26,243 bases of DNA from Mycocentrospora acerina (lineage: Eukaryota > Ascomycota > Dothideomycetes > Pleosporales): NCBI GenBank assembly GCA_022701365.1, contig JAKUHH010000019.1, positions 1-26,243 of the forward strand, given 5' to 3'. A program made the position numbers and the translations under genes. This document shows positions 1 through 10,117 of the stretch, in pieces. The first letter of the stretch is position 1, and every line of letters starts with the position of its first letter. The notes under the pieces are model-generated. The model ran no database searches and was not told where the DNA came from. It was given only the letters and a program-made list of their open reading frames with translations.

Positions 1-300
1 TTTGAGTAGGCTGAAGGAGATCCCCTGTTTCTGCTAGGTAGCTAAGCCTTGTAGCACTTGCCTTAGATAATAACTCTAAGAAGAGATATATAAGGAGGGC
101 AGTCTGTATAGCTTTATAAAGTAGTTATTCTATATCCTTTTATAGAAGACTTATTAGTATAGAGAATAGTATCTTTAGTTTACTCTCTAGTCCTAGCACT
201 TTTATATGCCTAGTAGTAGACACTTTAAACCCTAGTTAGATTACTCTCTTATGACCTGTGTTATTATATTATATAGAAAAACTTGTCTTAGCTAGTAATA
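1..300. other. unassigned leader or LTR remnant of Gypsy-1 copy A
   Basis: No reading frame or known motif is visible. The first ~60 bases keep more G and C (for example a run of four C near position 22) than the strongly AT-rich DNA that follows, so the stretch may be an LTR end, a leader, or flanking DNA. The opposite-strand Gypsy-1 copy leaves the window at the position equivalent to about 1370, so it cannot be used to find the element's 5' boundary. Confidence 0.3.
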
Positions 301-1179
301 GCCTCTAAATAATATTACTACTTATTTTATTTATATTATATTTAAGTCTTATTAAATTTAAAACTAATTTAGACTACACTATTATATTAAGCATTTTATC
401 ATAGCTAGAATATCTTTAATCTTTTAATAACTAAAGTTTTTAAGTTTAGAACTTTCTAGTCTACTATATTAAGATTATTTTAAAATAGCTATATAAAATT
501 ATACTAAAGTAAAAACTTAAGGACTATTAAAAACCTAGTAGAATTAGACTTAACTTTAATATTTACTACTATTACTTTAAGTTAAAAGGAATTAACTTAA
601 AGATTAGTATATACTTAAGGCTCTACTTTAAAAGTAATAGTAAAAGTATCTAATCTTACTTTAACTTTTAATCTAGTAAGAACTAGTGCAGAACTTATAC
701 TAAATTTAGATTAAAAAAAAAAGACATAACTTTACTAGTAGCCTAGCTTTATGCAGAAATCTAAAAACTATAGTAAGCTATAATTACTTTAGACTATCTT
801 TTACGTAGCACTAAATTACTCTTAACTCTCTTAGAATAACATTAACTTCTAAAGTTCTAGTCTAAGATTTTAATTAATAATACTATATATATAAAACTAT
901 TTAAAAGAATACTATCTATTACTATCTTTAATAATAGTTATAACTTAACTTTTTACTACTAGTAAGCCTTAATTTAAGACTAATTAAAGATTATTATAGA
1001 CTACTATTAGAGGAAGCATGCCTATATAGCATTAGTCTAGAGATATACTTCTAGCCTAGCTAAAAAGTACTTAAAGCCTTAATACTTATCTAATACTATA
1101 TTTTACTATTTTAAGATTATAGAAAATATAATTAACTTACTTAAGTCTTATTTTATTATAGAAAATAAGAGAGCTATAA

Positions 1180-1740
1180 GCTAAGCTGCTTTTAATAAAC
1201 CCTATATAAATAAGATAGAAATCTTCTTTACTTTTAAAGTATAGTTCTTTAGTACTACTATTAAGAGATAAGTACTTAGATTAGAATAGTTTTACTACTT
1301 ATAGATAAAGGTTATACTAACCTTATAGATACTTATCTTTAAGTTTAAGTAATAATAAAATAGCTCTTTTAAGCTTATAGTTAAACACCTAATAGTGTTT
1401 AATATAAAATAAAAGAACTATCTTTTAGTCTTAACTATAAGGAGTATAATCTATATAATATATAAACTAAGTTAATTTTATTTAAGTCTAATTTAGTAGT
1501 CTTTACTAAGAATAAACTATAATTTATACTTTTAAGCAGATCTTTATATCTAAACTTAACTTTAACTTTTACTTACTTTTTAGCTTATATCTAAGACTTT
1601 AAGCTTTATAAATTACTTAACTTTAAGTAACTACTATAACTATAGTAAGCTAAGACACTTTATAAGTAAGTGCCTTTTATATAAAGTCTAGAAAATTAAG
1701 TTTAAAGAACTAAGTAAAGACTTAGAAAACTTAAAAAAAG
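1180..1740 (+). pseudogene. gag: Gypsy-1 copy A gag remnant with CCHC zinc knuckle
   Basis: Gag coats the element RNA inside virus-like particles. The clearest landmark is the zinc knuckle at 1632-1673, which follows the C-x2-C-x4-H-x4-C spacing. The first two Cys codons now read TAC and TAT (Tyr) and the Gly codon reads AGT, while the His (CAC) and last Cys (TGC) remain. In the opposite-strand copy (25938-25979) the first Cys is still TGC but the last has become CAC, so the two copies lost different residues. The capsid part upstream is too damaged to bound, and the start was not found. The knuckle is confident; the gene limits are approximate. Confidence 0.65.
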
Positions 1741-1779
1741 ATAAAAATAAAAATTAAATAAAAAATAAAGATACTAATA

Positions 1780-4647
1780 GGACTTTTTTTTTTAAGCTTA
1801 AACTATTAAAACTTATTACATCTTAGTCTTTTAAACTTATTTAAGAGACTATATATTTTTTTTATTCTTTATACTAAGAGCTTTAGGGTATAATTATACT
1901 CTTTAATTAATACTAGTACTTAGAGTTATTATTTTTTAAATTTTAAGATTACTACTTTTATTTTAATAGCTCTTTAGACTCTTATTTAAAAGCTACTATT
2001 TTAAGTTATAGTTAAGAATTTTTAAGACTAAAATTTATTTTTAGTAAATTAGTATATCTAATTATATCTAATTATTAATAAAAAAAAGATCTATAAATAC
2101 CTTTTTATAATAGTAGACTTTAGTTTGTAAAACTATATTATTTAAATTAAATAAATAAAGTATGTTAAGCTACAGTTAGATATAGACTTTTTCTAGATTA
2201 TCTAGCTAAGCTGCTATCTTACTATATATAATCTTGCTCTACTGCTCTTAATAACTTATAACTAAATAGTTCTTATTAAAACTATTACTTTAGATACTAT
2301 ATAATAAGATAAGCTTTTAAAATAAGAGAACTATAAAAAGAAGTATAGTATAACTACTACTAATTATAAAATTTAATACATACTTTAACTTTTAAAAAGT
2401 TAAAAGTTTTTACTTCTTATTATATAAGACTTAATACTAAACCCTATCTAACCTTTACTAGAACTTATCTTTACTAAACTTTTTTTTTATTTTACTTTTA
2501 TTTTAACTAACACTTTCTACTTTAATATAAAATACTAAAAAAATAAATTCTTTACTACTAGTATTTATAAAATTAATTAAATTTTAGATAAAAAGAAGTT
2601 AAAAGATTATTCTAATAATATAGCCTTTATATAAGACTAATTAATACTTTATTACTACTTTTTCTAAGATATCTTTAGTAAAACTGCTCTAAAAGCTCTC
2701 TTAGACTTTTAACTATATAACTATAAGATTACACTAACTAAACTTCTTCTAAATATTTATAGCCCTCTATATAAATAGAATATAGAAGAGCTAATAGCTA
2801 CTAAATATTATATCTAAAAGAACTTATAAAAAGGATAGATTAAATATAGTTAGAGCTCTTTTATATCCTTAATTTTATATATTTAAAAAGCTAATAAGGT
2901 CCTCTATATTTATATAGACTACTATAAACAAAATAACTTTACTTATAAAGATATTTATCTTAGATTTTATATAGATAAGCTTTTATCTTACTTATTAAAG
3001 GCTAAAATCTTTACTAAGTTTAATATTTATTTTAAATTTAACTATATCTGTATAAACTTAGTTTCTAAAGAGTATTCTACTTTTTAAACTTATTATAAGA
3101 TATATAAATATAAAGTACTACCTTTTAGCCTCTATAATAGCGTTATAACCTACTAATAGTATATAAATAATTTATTAATTATCTTTCTAGATAACTTCTA
3201 TATTACCTACTTAAATAATATCTTAATCTATTTAGAAGACCTTATTACTTATAAATAGTATATAAAGCAAGTACTAGAAAGACTATATACTGCTAGTCTT
3301 TAAGTAGATATTAAAAAAAAAAGTTTTATATTACTTATATAAAGAAACTTAGATCTATGTTAACTAATAAAAGTATTAAAATAGACCTTTAAAAAAAGGA
3401 GAAGCTTTAAAGAACTAAAAATAACTTACTACTATTATAAGTATAAAGTCTTTCTTAGGCTTTATAACTTTCTACTATTAATTTATTTCTAGTTTTTTTT
3501 TAGTTATAAAACATTTTATTATGTTATAGAGCTTTATAATACTATTTAATATAGACTTTAAAGTATAAAGAGGCCTTCTATTTTTTTAAGACTGCTCTTT
3601 TAGCTATACTTACTCTATACTATTTTAAGCTTAATTATAATACCTAAATTAAGACTAATATATTAGAAAGTATAGTTACTAGAGTTTTATTATAAAAATA
3701 CTTTAATAAGAAATAGTACTTTATAGCCTTTTATAGTAAAGTCTTCTTTAGAGCTAAGCTAAATTAGGAAATATATAATAAAGAACTTTTTGCTATTTTC
3801 TAAGCTTCTTTAAAATAAAGAGCTAAACTAACCTTTATTTAGACTTAAGTCTTAGTCCTTTTAGACTACTCCGCCTTAGAATATTTTATAACTACTAAAG
3901 TACTTAATACTTAATAAGTATAATAGTCTAAAGCTTTAGCCTTTTTTAATTTCTAAATTAAGTAAACTTTAAGTAAGAATAATAAGAAAGCTAATATCTT
4001 TAGCTAATAAGAATAAGACTTAAGCTAGTAAAAACTAGCCTAAAAAGATAATTAATTAAGAGTCTTACTTAGATATAATTAGTTTTATAGCTAAATTAAT
4101 ACTAATCTAGCTTAGACGTACTTTTAAACTTAAATTTAATAAATAATATATATTAATACTTCATACCTTTATACAACTTTTATAGCTTTTAAATTTCTAA
4201 AACTAATAGATATAGTTCTCTATAAAACTAGTTAGCTTTTAAAAAAAAATAAGTTAAACCACTAAATTACTATTAGATTAGTAATAAACTCTTACTTTAC
4301 TATAATTAACTTTACTTATTTAGAGATTCTCTTCTATATACTTAGCTTATTTATAAAGTATATAATTAAATCTCTATAGTATACTATAGCTTTAAAAAGA
4401 CTTATTAGTTACTAGCCTAATAGTACTATTAGAAAAGCATAAAGGCTAGCTATTAATAGTATATATTAAACTGTATCTCTTATTATAGAGGATATCTAAG
4501 AGAGTCTTATTTCTTTAGATACCTCTACTTATTGCCTATCTTTAAAAGACTAATATAGCACTTATATATTAATTTTAAAGATTTCCTAAAAGATTATACT
4601 AAGTATAACTAGATTATATTAATTATTAACTAACTATTTAAATAAGC
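1780..4647 (+). pseudogene. pol: Gypsy-1 copy A pol remnant (RT, RNase H, partial integrase)
   Basis: The frame is full of TAA and TAG stops but family landmarks can be followed. The RT spans about 2760-3330: a VLYIYIDYY stretch corresponds to the usual VLRLCVDYR motif, then LLKAKIFTKF, then YKVLPFSLYN for the usual MPFGLxNAP, then the catalytic box at 3208-3219, which reads YLNN instead of YLDD (both Asp codons changed GAT to AAT). RNase H follows at about 3570-3900, with FYSK, LFAIF and the EYFITTKVLN end motif. The integrase zinc-binding part and the start of the core lie at about 4250-4647, with YRGYLRESY and INFKDF. Copia truncates it. The protease region (about 1900-2300) is not readable with confidence. 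The gene is non-functional. Confidence 0.85.
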
Positions 4648-4963
4648 TGTCACAAAACAGAGCCCTACTCACGAGCCTTGCTTACAAGTCTTGCTTACCA
4701 GCCACATAAGCAAGCTACACTTACGTAGCCTATTATAAAGAACTTAGCACTAAGCTAGCAGAAAGGTAATTATTACTTAGCTGCTCTACACAATAATGTT
4801 TGTGCTACACTTGCTTTGTTAAATTAAGTACACTTAGTAATAATAACTACTAAGCTCCTTATTGCATTATATATAATAGAGATAAAATACTTAAATAGAC
4901 AAGCTAGTAGTCTATACAATATATTACCTAAATACTATTATTCTAGCTCTTATTTCTATAATA
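4648..4963 (+). repeat. Copia 5' LTR (316 bp)
   Basis: Same length as the repeat at 13551-13866, starting TGTCAC and ending CTATAATA (the other copy ends CTACAACA). Differences between the two are mostly transitions, with about three transversions. Up to about offset 210 this copy is the less mutated one, with one exception; after about offset 221 the other copy is. Confidence 0.92.
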
Positions 4964-5016
4964 GTTCTAAGCCTAGTGCTCTAAAATTATAAAAAGTTTC
5001 TCCTTATACTAAATAA

Positions 5017-7867
5017 ATGCTAGAATATATATATTTAGACGCTCTAATTAGTTTAATAAACATAAGATCTACACCTACACTCTTAACTACTTCTTACTAG
5101 CTTAAAGATAAAGTAACTTAGCCTTACTAGTTTGTCTAGCTCTAATTCTATGTAAAGCAAAAAGAAGTATAAGATCTAGTTAACCTAGATAGAGCAACAG
5201 AAAACAATATCTAATTAATTAAACTAATCTATCTAGAAATTAATTAGGTTAGATTAGACAAAATTAGAAAAAGCAACTAATATAAAAGAGAGATAAGTAA
5301 ATAGTTAGAAAAAAGAGCAAGTCTTTAAAATATCTAAAACTAGATTAATGCAATAGTAGCGTAGGAGCTCCTTACACTAGTAATAATAGCTCTAATCTAA
5401 GGCACTAATTAATTAGTTAGAGCACTAGTTAAAGAGCTTAAAACTAAGCTATCTCCTTCTAACCTTAGTTCTATAAACTTAGTTAGAGCAGAATATAGAG
5501 CTTACCTTAATTAAGCTAGACTTAGTACTATAAACCTAGAAAAATAGTATAAAGAGTAAAGCTTTCTATATATTAAAGCTACTGCTTTTAGAATCTTAGA
5601 AGTAGAAGGCTAGCTTACTACTTAGGACTTCTTAGACGCAGTTTTAGTTAAACTAGCCATAGAATAGGCTAGAGCAATGCACTAGTCTATTCTATAAAAC
5701 TTAGTATTAAATAAAGAAATACTAAGCCTAGTAAAAGTAAGAAAAATCTTCTTATTACTTTTATATAAGTATACTGTGTAATTAGCTAATAACAGTGCTA
5801 GTATCTTTACTACACTTAGAGGACAACTTACTAAGAAATATATATTAAGTGCTTTAAGAGGTAAAAACAACTAATATTATCCTTACAGAGAAGAAATATA
5901 TAAGTAGCTACTAGAGAGATACTTAATACTAAGGGCAGCTATTACTAGAAAACCTAGGAAACTTAGCTATAAGCATAAATAGAAGATACTTAAGAAGCTA
6001 GCTTTACTAAAGTACACTGCTCTATAAGCTACTCTTACTAAATAAAGACTAAAGATCTCTTCTTTAATTAAATTAAACTATCTTAGCAGTATAAGCGCAG
6101 CTCTTATAGATCTATTGCTCCTTACTAGAGAAAACAGAGTCTACAATACTATAGATTTTAGTGCTTATCTACTATTAAATAGCACTATCTTAAATAATAG
6201 AGCAGTTCTACACGTAGTAAATAATAAAAACCTTATTATACTAGGCACCTTTAAAGAGTTAACTAGAGCAGAATATATTAAAGCAGGAACTTAAGCCTTT
6301 CTTATAGTAGGCATAGGAGCTTAACTTATTAAAAGAGCCCTTTATAGTATAAGAGGACCTTATACTAAAGATTTAATGCTTTAAAATATAGTAGTAGTAG
6401 AAAGTTTTTATATAAATATTATCTTAAAAGCTTATTTAGTATAAAAAGGTATATAGTTTCTAAAATTAGACACTACTTTATATATAGAAACTCTTACAGA
6501 GAGCACTATAGTTACCTCTCTTAAGCGTAAATGTAACCTTATATTTATTAAATATAAGCTTCTTACTTTTTACTTTATAGTTATAAGTGTAATAATACTA
6601 ACTAAGAAGCTTTAGTTATAGATTATAAATCTAAGAATAGACTTAGAAGACCTATAGCATGCTTAATTAGGCTATCTAAGACTAAAAGCACTTAAGGCCT
6701 TAGTAAAAGCAGCTTAAAATGTACTTATTAAAGGAACTCCTTATATCTAGTATAAGCATTACTCTATTACATACACAAAACAAGTTATTTCTAGAAGACT
6801 TAGAGAAAGAGCACCTTGCCTATTTTAGAGAATAGCTTAAGATCTCTTTAATATGCTAAACAGATGCTTATAGAAGTGCTAGATACTCTTACTTAAAAAA
6901 CTATTTAGTAGAAATTTTTTTACTTATATTCTATAGTTAAAATCTCTAATAGAAATAATATAAGTCTTTAAAAGCTTTGCAGCTTTAGCTCTAAAATAAT
7001 ATAATCTAAGAATATTTATAACATAATAGGACAACAACATTACTACACTTTCTTAGAGAGGAAAATTAGAATTTAAGCATTAGACAGAGAGTAAGAGAAT
7101 AGTAATAAAGAATACTCTACTATATACTTATTAACCTAATAGCAGAGCAGAAAGAGCAGGACAAGAGATTATTACAAAATCTATTAAAATAATAATAAGT
7201 GCTAATCTCCTTGCTAAACTATAGCTAGAGATAACATAAGCAGTAACTTAGCTCTATAATATAAGCCTATCTTATGCTAATAGACTACACTTACTAAATA
7301 AGCTACTAAGTCTCTAGTTTACCTAATACTTTAGATACTATTAACTAAAGCAGGTTAGATATGCAACAGCAGATCTACGCCTTAATTAGAGCAGCATATA
7401 TGTGTATAGCTGCTGTGCTTATCCCTTAAATAAAGAAAGAGTAGTAAGATGTAATAAGAGAAGCTTTAAAGTAATGCCTTAGGGCTATATTAGATATCTA
7501 GTAGGCTACTAAGCTTCTAATATTTATAAAATATAAGTCTTAGTACTTAATTAAGTAATTACTATAAGGAATATAATATTTAATAAGCAGCACTTTTATA
7601 AAGACAAATCTACAGAACTACTAGTAAAAGAAGCTAAGCTGCTTATTATAATACTAAATATAGAAGAAATAATACATTTAGATAATATATTAAAAGACCT
7701 CTTTATTAGATTAAGTACATAAGGTTCAGTAGAGCTCCTTATGCCTCCTAAACATAATATTAAGGGTGTAGCTAATTCTAAAATAAAGCATATAGCAGGC
7801 TAGCTAGAAGATTAAGATAGGGATTAAGCAGTAACTATATATATATTAAGCTTAGCTAGCTTGTTAC
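5017..7867 (+). pseudogene. Copia polyprotein, first part (gag, protease, integrase)
   Basis: The ATG at 5017 (MLEYIY) opens a frame that can be read without any insertion or deletion to the LINE insertion point; all interruptions are TAA or TAG. Gag covers roughly 5017-6100. An aspartic-protease-like region follows at about 6150-6470, with DFSAYLLLN in place of the usual DSGAxxHxxxN. The GAG-pre-integrase zinc region is at about 6640-6830 (HA-LGYLRLKALKALVKAA, then a C/H pair). The integrase core is at about 6850-7350, including SRAERAGQEI (usual NGxAERxxxxI) and LYNISLSYANRL. The tail after it holds SIYVYSCCAY and KVMP-GYIRYLVGY. Codons for Gln and Trp are the ones most often turned into stops, as RIP predicts. 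The gene continues at 10117 beyond the LINE. Confidence 0.9.
7856..7867 (+). repeat. LINE target-site duplication, left copy
   Basis: The 12 bases ctagcttgttac occur here and again at 10106-10117, directly after the LINE poly(A) tract. The bases before the two copies differ (g versus a), so 12 is the full length of the match. Confidence 0.93.
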
Positions 7868-8903
7868 CCTATATCGCCTATCTTATTTCTAATCTATATT
7901 AGAGACATTTGCAAGCCTAGGCCTGCTACATTTAATTTCTCATATTTAGATGATATTGCAGTAGGAGCAACAGCAGCAACAGCAGAAAAGGTAGTAGCAA
8001 TACTAGAAAAAACTGCTAAGGCTATGCTTCTAGAAGCAAAAGAGAGTGCTATTAAATTTAAAGTTTCTAAAACAGAGCTCTTATTTGCTAGCAAAAAAAG
8101 AAAAGAAGAAACAGAGACTCTACTAATAGGAAATAAGACTATCTATCCTAGCCCTCTAGTTAAGTAGCTAGGCTTTTTTCTAGATAGAAAGCTCTCTTAC
8201 AAACAACACGTGCAAAACAAGGTTGCAACAGCACAACAAGCCTTCTATAGCCTGCAAAGGCTAGGCAACATATAAAAAGGCCTTAGTATGCAAGTAACTA
8301 GACTGCTATATATTTCTTATGTTTAGTCTATTGCAGACTATAGCACGCAATTGTAGTAGAAAAAAGGAAACAAAGGACTACTACGCTATTAACAAATAAT
8401 GCAAAACACTGCATTAAGACAAATACTAGGTGCTTTTAAAGGGTCTCCTATAAAAGCACTAGAAATAGAAGCAGCTCTCTTACCTTTAGAGATTAAAGCA
8501 GAAAAGCTGTGCTAGCAATATGCTTTAAGGCTACTAGCTTTTAGTAGCAACTACCCTGTTAAGAAAGCTATTAGCAGAGAAGAATAACAAAAAAACAGCA
8601 ATACTACAAAAACAATTAAAAAACACAGAAAAAAAAACCCCTAAAATTAAACTTAGCTTAGCAGGCTAGCTAGAAGAACAGAAAAACACTCTAATGTAGA
8701 GGAAATATCTATTCTACTAGCAAAGCTATAGAGTAAGCCTAAAGACTCTTATGCTACTATCTATATTTCTAGAGAAAATAAAGAGGAGACTGCAAAAGCT
8801 TACTAAAACTAGCTACTACAAAAACAGAAAAAACAACAATAAAAAAATCAGAAAATCCTAGCTACTGCTGCTACTACTAGAAATAGCAATAGCAACAGTA
8901 CTG

Positions 8904-8963
<60 letters not shown>

Positions 8964-10020
8964 GGCTAGCTTAACCTATCTTGCTATACACAGACAGGTC
9001 AAAACAGGGTGAAGAGACTGCAGCAGGCTATTGTTAAATAGACCTGCTAAGCCTTAACTACCTGCAGGCAAAAAGCTTTAACCTAGGATAAGGCCTAGAA
9101 ATAATAGACACTAAGCTATACGCTATTTTTAGAGCATTAAGCAACTTAGTACTGTAAGAGCTCTTTGCAGAAACTATCTATATTTTTATAGACAGCTAAG
9201 CAGCCCTAAAAGGACTACAAAGCACTGCATTAAAAAAAAGACAAAAAATTAGCTATCTAATTACTAGGCTTTATAAAAGGCTAGTACAACAAGGAAATAG
9301 AGTAGATTTTAAGTAGATTCTAGGCTACTAAAAAATTAAAGGAAATAACTATGCTAACAGGCTAGTTAAGGCAGGCCTAAAGCACATAAAAACAGAAGAG
9401 GTTGCTACTACTTTAAGCTATCTAAATAGAAAGCTAAAAGAAGAAATAACCTTAGAATAGCAAATAAGCTAGTAATAAGTTAAAAAAAAAGAGAGAGGCA
9501 AAAGTTATAATAGCAATACTAAAGGGCAACCTAAGTTTACTCTTAAAGCTAAGCCTTTACTATTTCTTAAGCAAATTACAGCATCTTATTATTAGCTTAA
9601 GCTAAGAAAAGGCTTTTTTAAAGCATATTCTAGAGCAATAGGCAAAGACAAAAAAGGAGCATGTTTTAGTAGCTGCAACGCGTTGCAAACACCTAAGCAC
9701 CTGCTCCTACACTGCAAACACTACAATCTAGAAAGAAAACAGATGCAGAAAGAGATAGCTAAGCTAACATTAGCTGCTATCTTTAACACTAAAGCAGGGC
9801 AAACAGCACTACTTAAGTACTTGCAAAAAACAGAAATAGCAACAGCTAGGTAGCTGCTTGCTGCAGGAGCCTTAACCTAAAGGCCTACTACAACAACAAA
9901 TAACTGTTTTAGAATACTCTATTTTTAGCAAGCTACGTAGTAAGAGCACTACTACTGTTTTACTAGGCTTCTAAGGCTCTAGAAAAGAGAGCTTAGCCTA
10001 GGAGGAAATACAGCGCCTTA
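7868..10020 (+). pseudogene. LINE ORF2 fragment: RT C-terminal part, RNase H, CCHC-like motif
   Basis: The frame opens at 7868 with PISPILFLIYIRD, the conserved RT block just before the catalytic box, and the box itself is intact (YLDD, 7943-7954). Further RT landmarks are SKTELLFASKK, VK-LGFFLDRKLSYKQHV (stop where Trp is usual) and ALRQILGAFKGSPIKALEIE. A linker at about 8590-8960 ends in 19 ACT codons. RNase H follows at about 8970-9430, with LLYTDRSKQGEETAAGY, LYAIFRAL and DS-AALKGLQ. A Cys/His motif at about 9662-9713 reads CFSSC...PKHLLLHC. Stops are TAA and TAG, such as two adjacent TAG codons for the usual Trp-Trp at about 8354. The first half of ORF2 and all of ORF1 are absent because the insertion is 5'-truncated. 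Confidence 0.9.
8906..8962 (+). repeat. (ACT)19 microsatellite in the LINE linker
   Basis: Nineteen perfect ACT units in the LINE frame encode poly-Thr between RT and RNase H. The units contain no CpA or CpG, so the tract gives RIP no target. Confidence 0.95.
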
Positions 10021-10094
10021 TAGACTAACGTCTGCATAGGCATTATTGTATACAGTCTAGCTAGTTAGATAGATTAATACAATATAAATGAAGG

Positions 10095-10105
10095 AAAAAA
10101 AAAAA
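10095..10105 (+). other. LINE poly(A) tail
   Basis: Eleven consecutive A directly before the right target-site duplication, preceded by the 3' end gaagg. Confidence 0.9.
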
Positions 10106-10117
10106 CTAGCTTGTTAC
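10106..10117 (+). repeat. LINE target-site duplication, right copy
   Basis: Identical to 7856-7867. The Copia frame resumes here in phase: the codons TTG TTA CAG run across its end. Confidence 0.93.

Larger units (their letters stand above)
1..4647 (+). mobile_element. Gypsy-1 copy A: RIP-degraded Ty3/Gypsy retrotransposon, 3' part missing
   Basis: Gag zinc knuckle, reverse transcriptase, RNase H and integrase remnants follow in Ty3/Gypsy order on the + strand. From about 1370 onward the sequence matches, in reverse complement, 23337-26243 and then 16155-16841, so it is one arm of a broken inverted repeat. Cytosine is kept almost only before T and guanine almost only after A, which means CpA, CpG and CpC have been largely removed. 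The element stops abruptly at 4647 where the Copia LTR begins. The opposite-strand copy shows that the rest of the integrase and the chromodomain should follow, but they do not reappear after the Copia element at 13867. Confidence 0.88.
7868..10105 (+). mobile_element. 5'-truncated Tad1-like LINE retrotransposon inserted in Copia
   Basis: This 2238-bp insertion starts inside the reverse transcriptase, right after the left target-site duplication, and ends in an 11-base poly(A) run (10095-10105) followed by the right copy. Missing 5' sequence, a poly(A) tail and a duplication of about 12 bp are typical of target-primed reverse transcription. It is the least mutated element here: many CpA sites remain. 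Content in order is RT C-terminal half, a poly-Thr linker, RNase H, a Cys/His motif and a short 3' untranslated region. The clade name rests on RT followed by RNase H in a fungal LINE, not on a tree. Confidence 0.93.

Noticed and set aside
4964..5000. Primer-binding site after the Copia 5' LTR
   Set aside because: The stretch after the LTR may hold one, but mutations prevent matching it to a tRNA with confidence. The same holds for Gypsy-2 below 22848.
5682..5870. 62-codon hydrophobic frame on the - strand
   Set aside because: Lies opposite the Copia gag frame, which runs through in phase; AT-rich shadow.
7894..8094. 66-codon frame on the - strand in the LINE
   Set aside because: It is the mirror of the well-supported RT frame on the + strand.
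8880..8965. Short regular repeats as a CRISPR array
   Set aside because: Three-base units without spacers; it is a microsatellite inside a LINE frame.
7868..10105. TAG/TAA at conserved Trp and Gln sites as a sign of an altered genetic code
   Set aside because: Normal Trp and Gln codons survive in the same frames, and the LTR pairs show the same transitions in non-coding DNA. RIP explains the stops without recoding.
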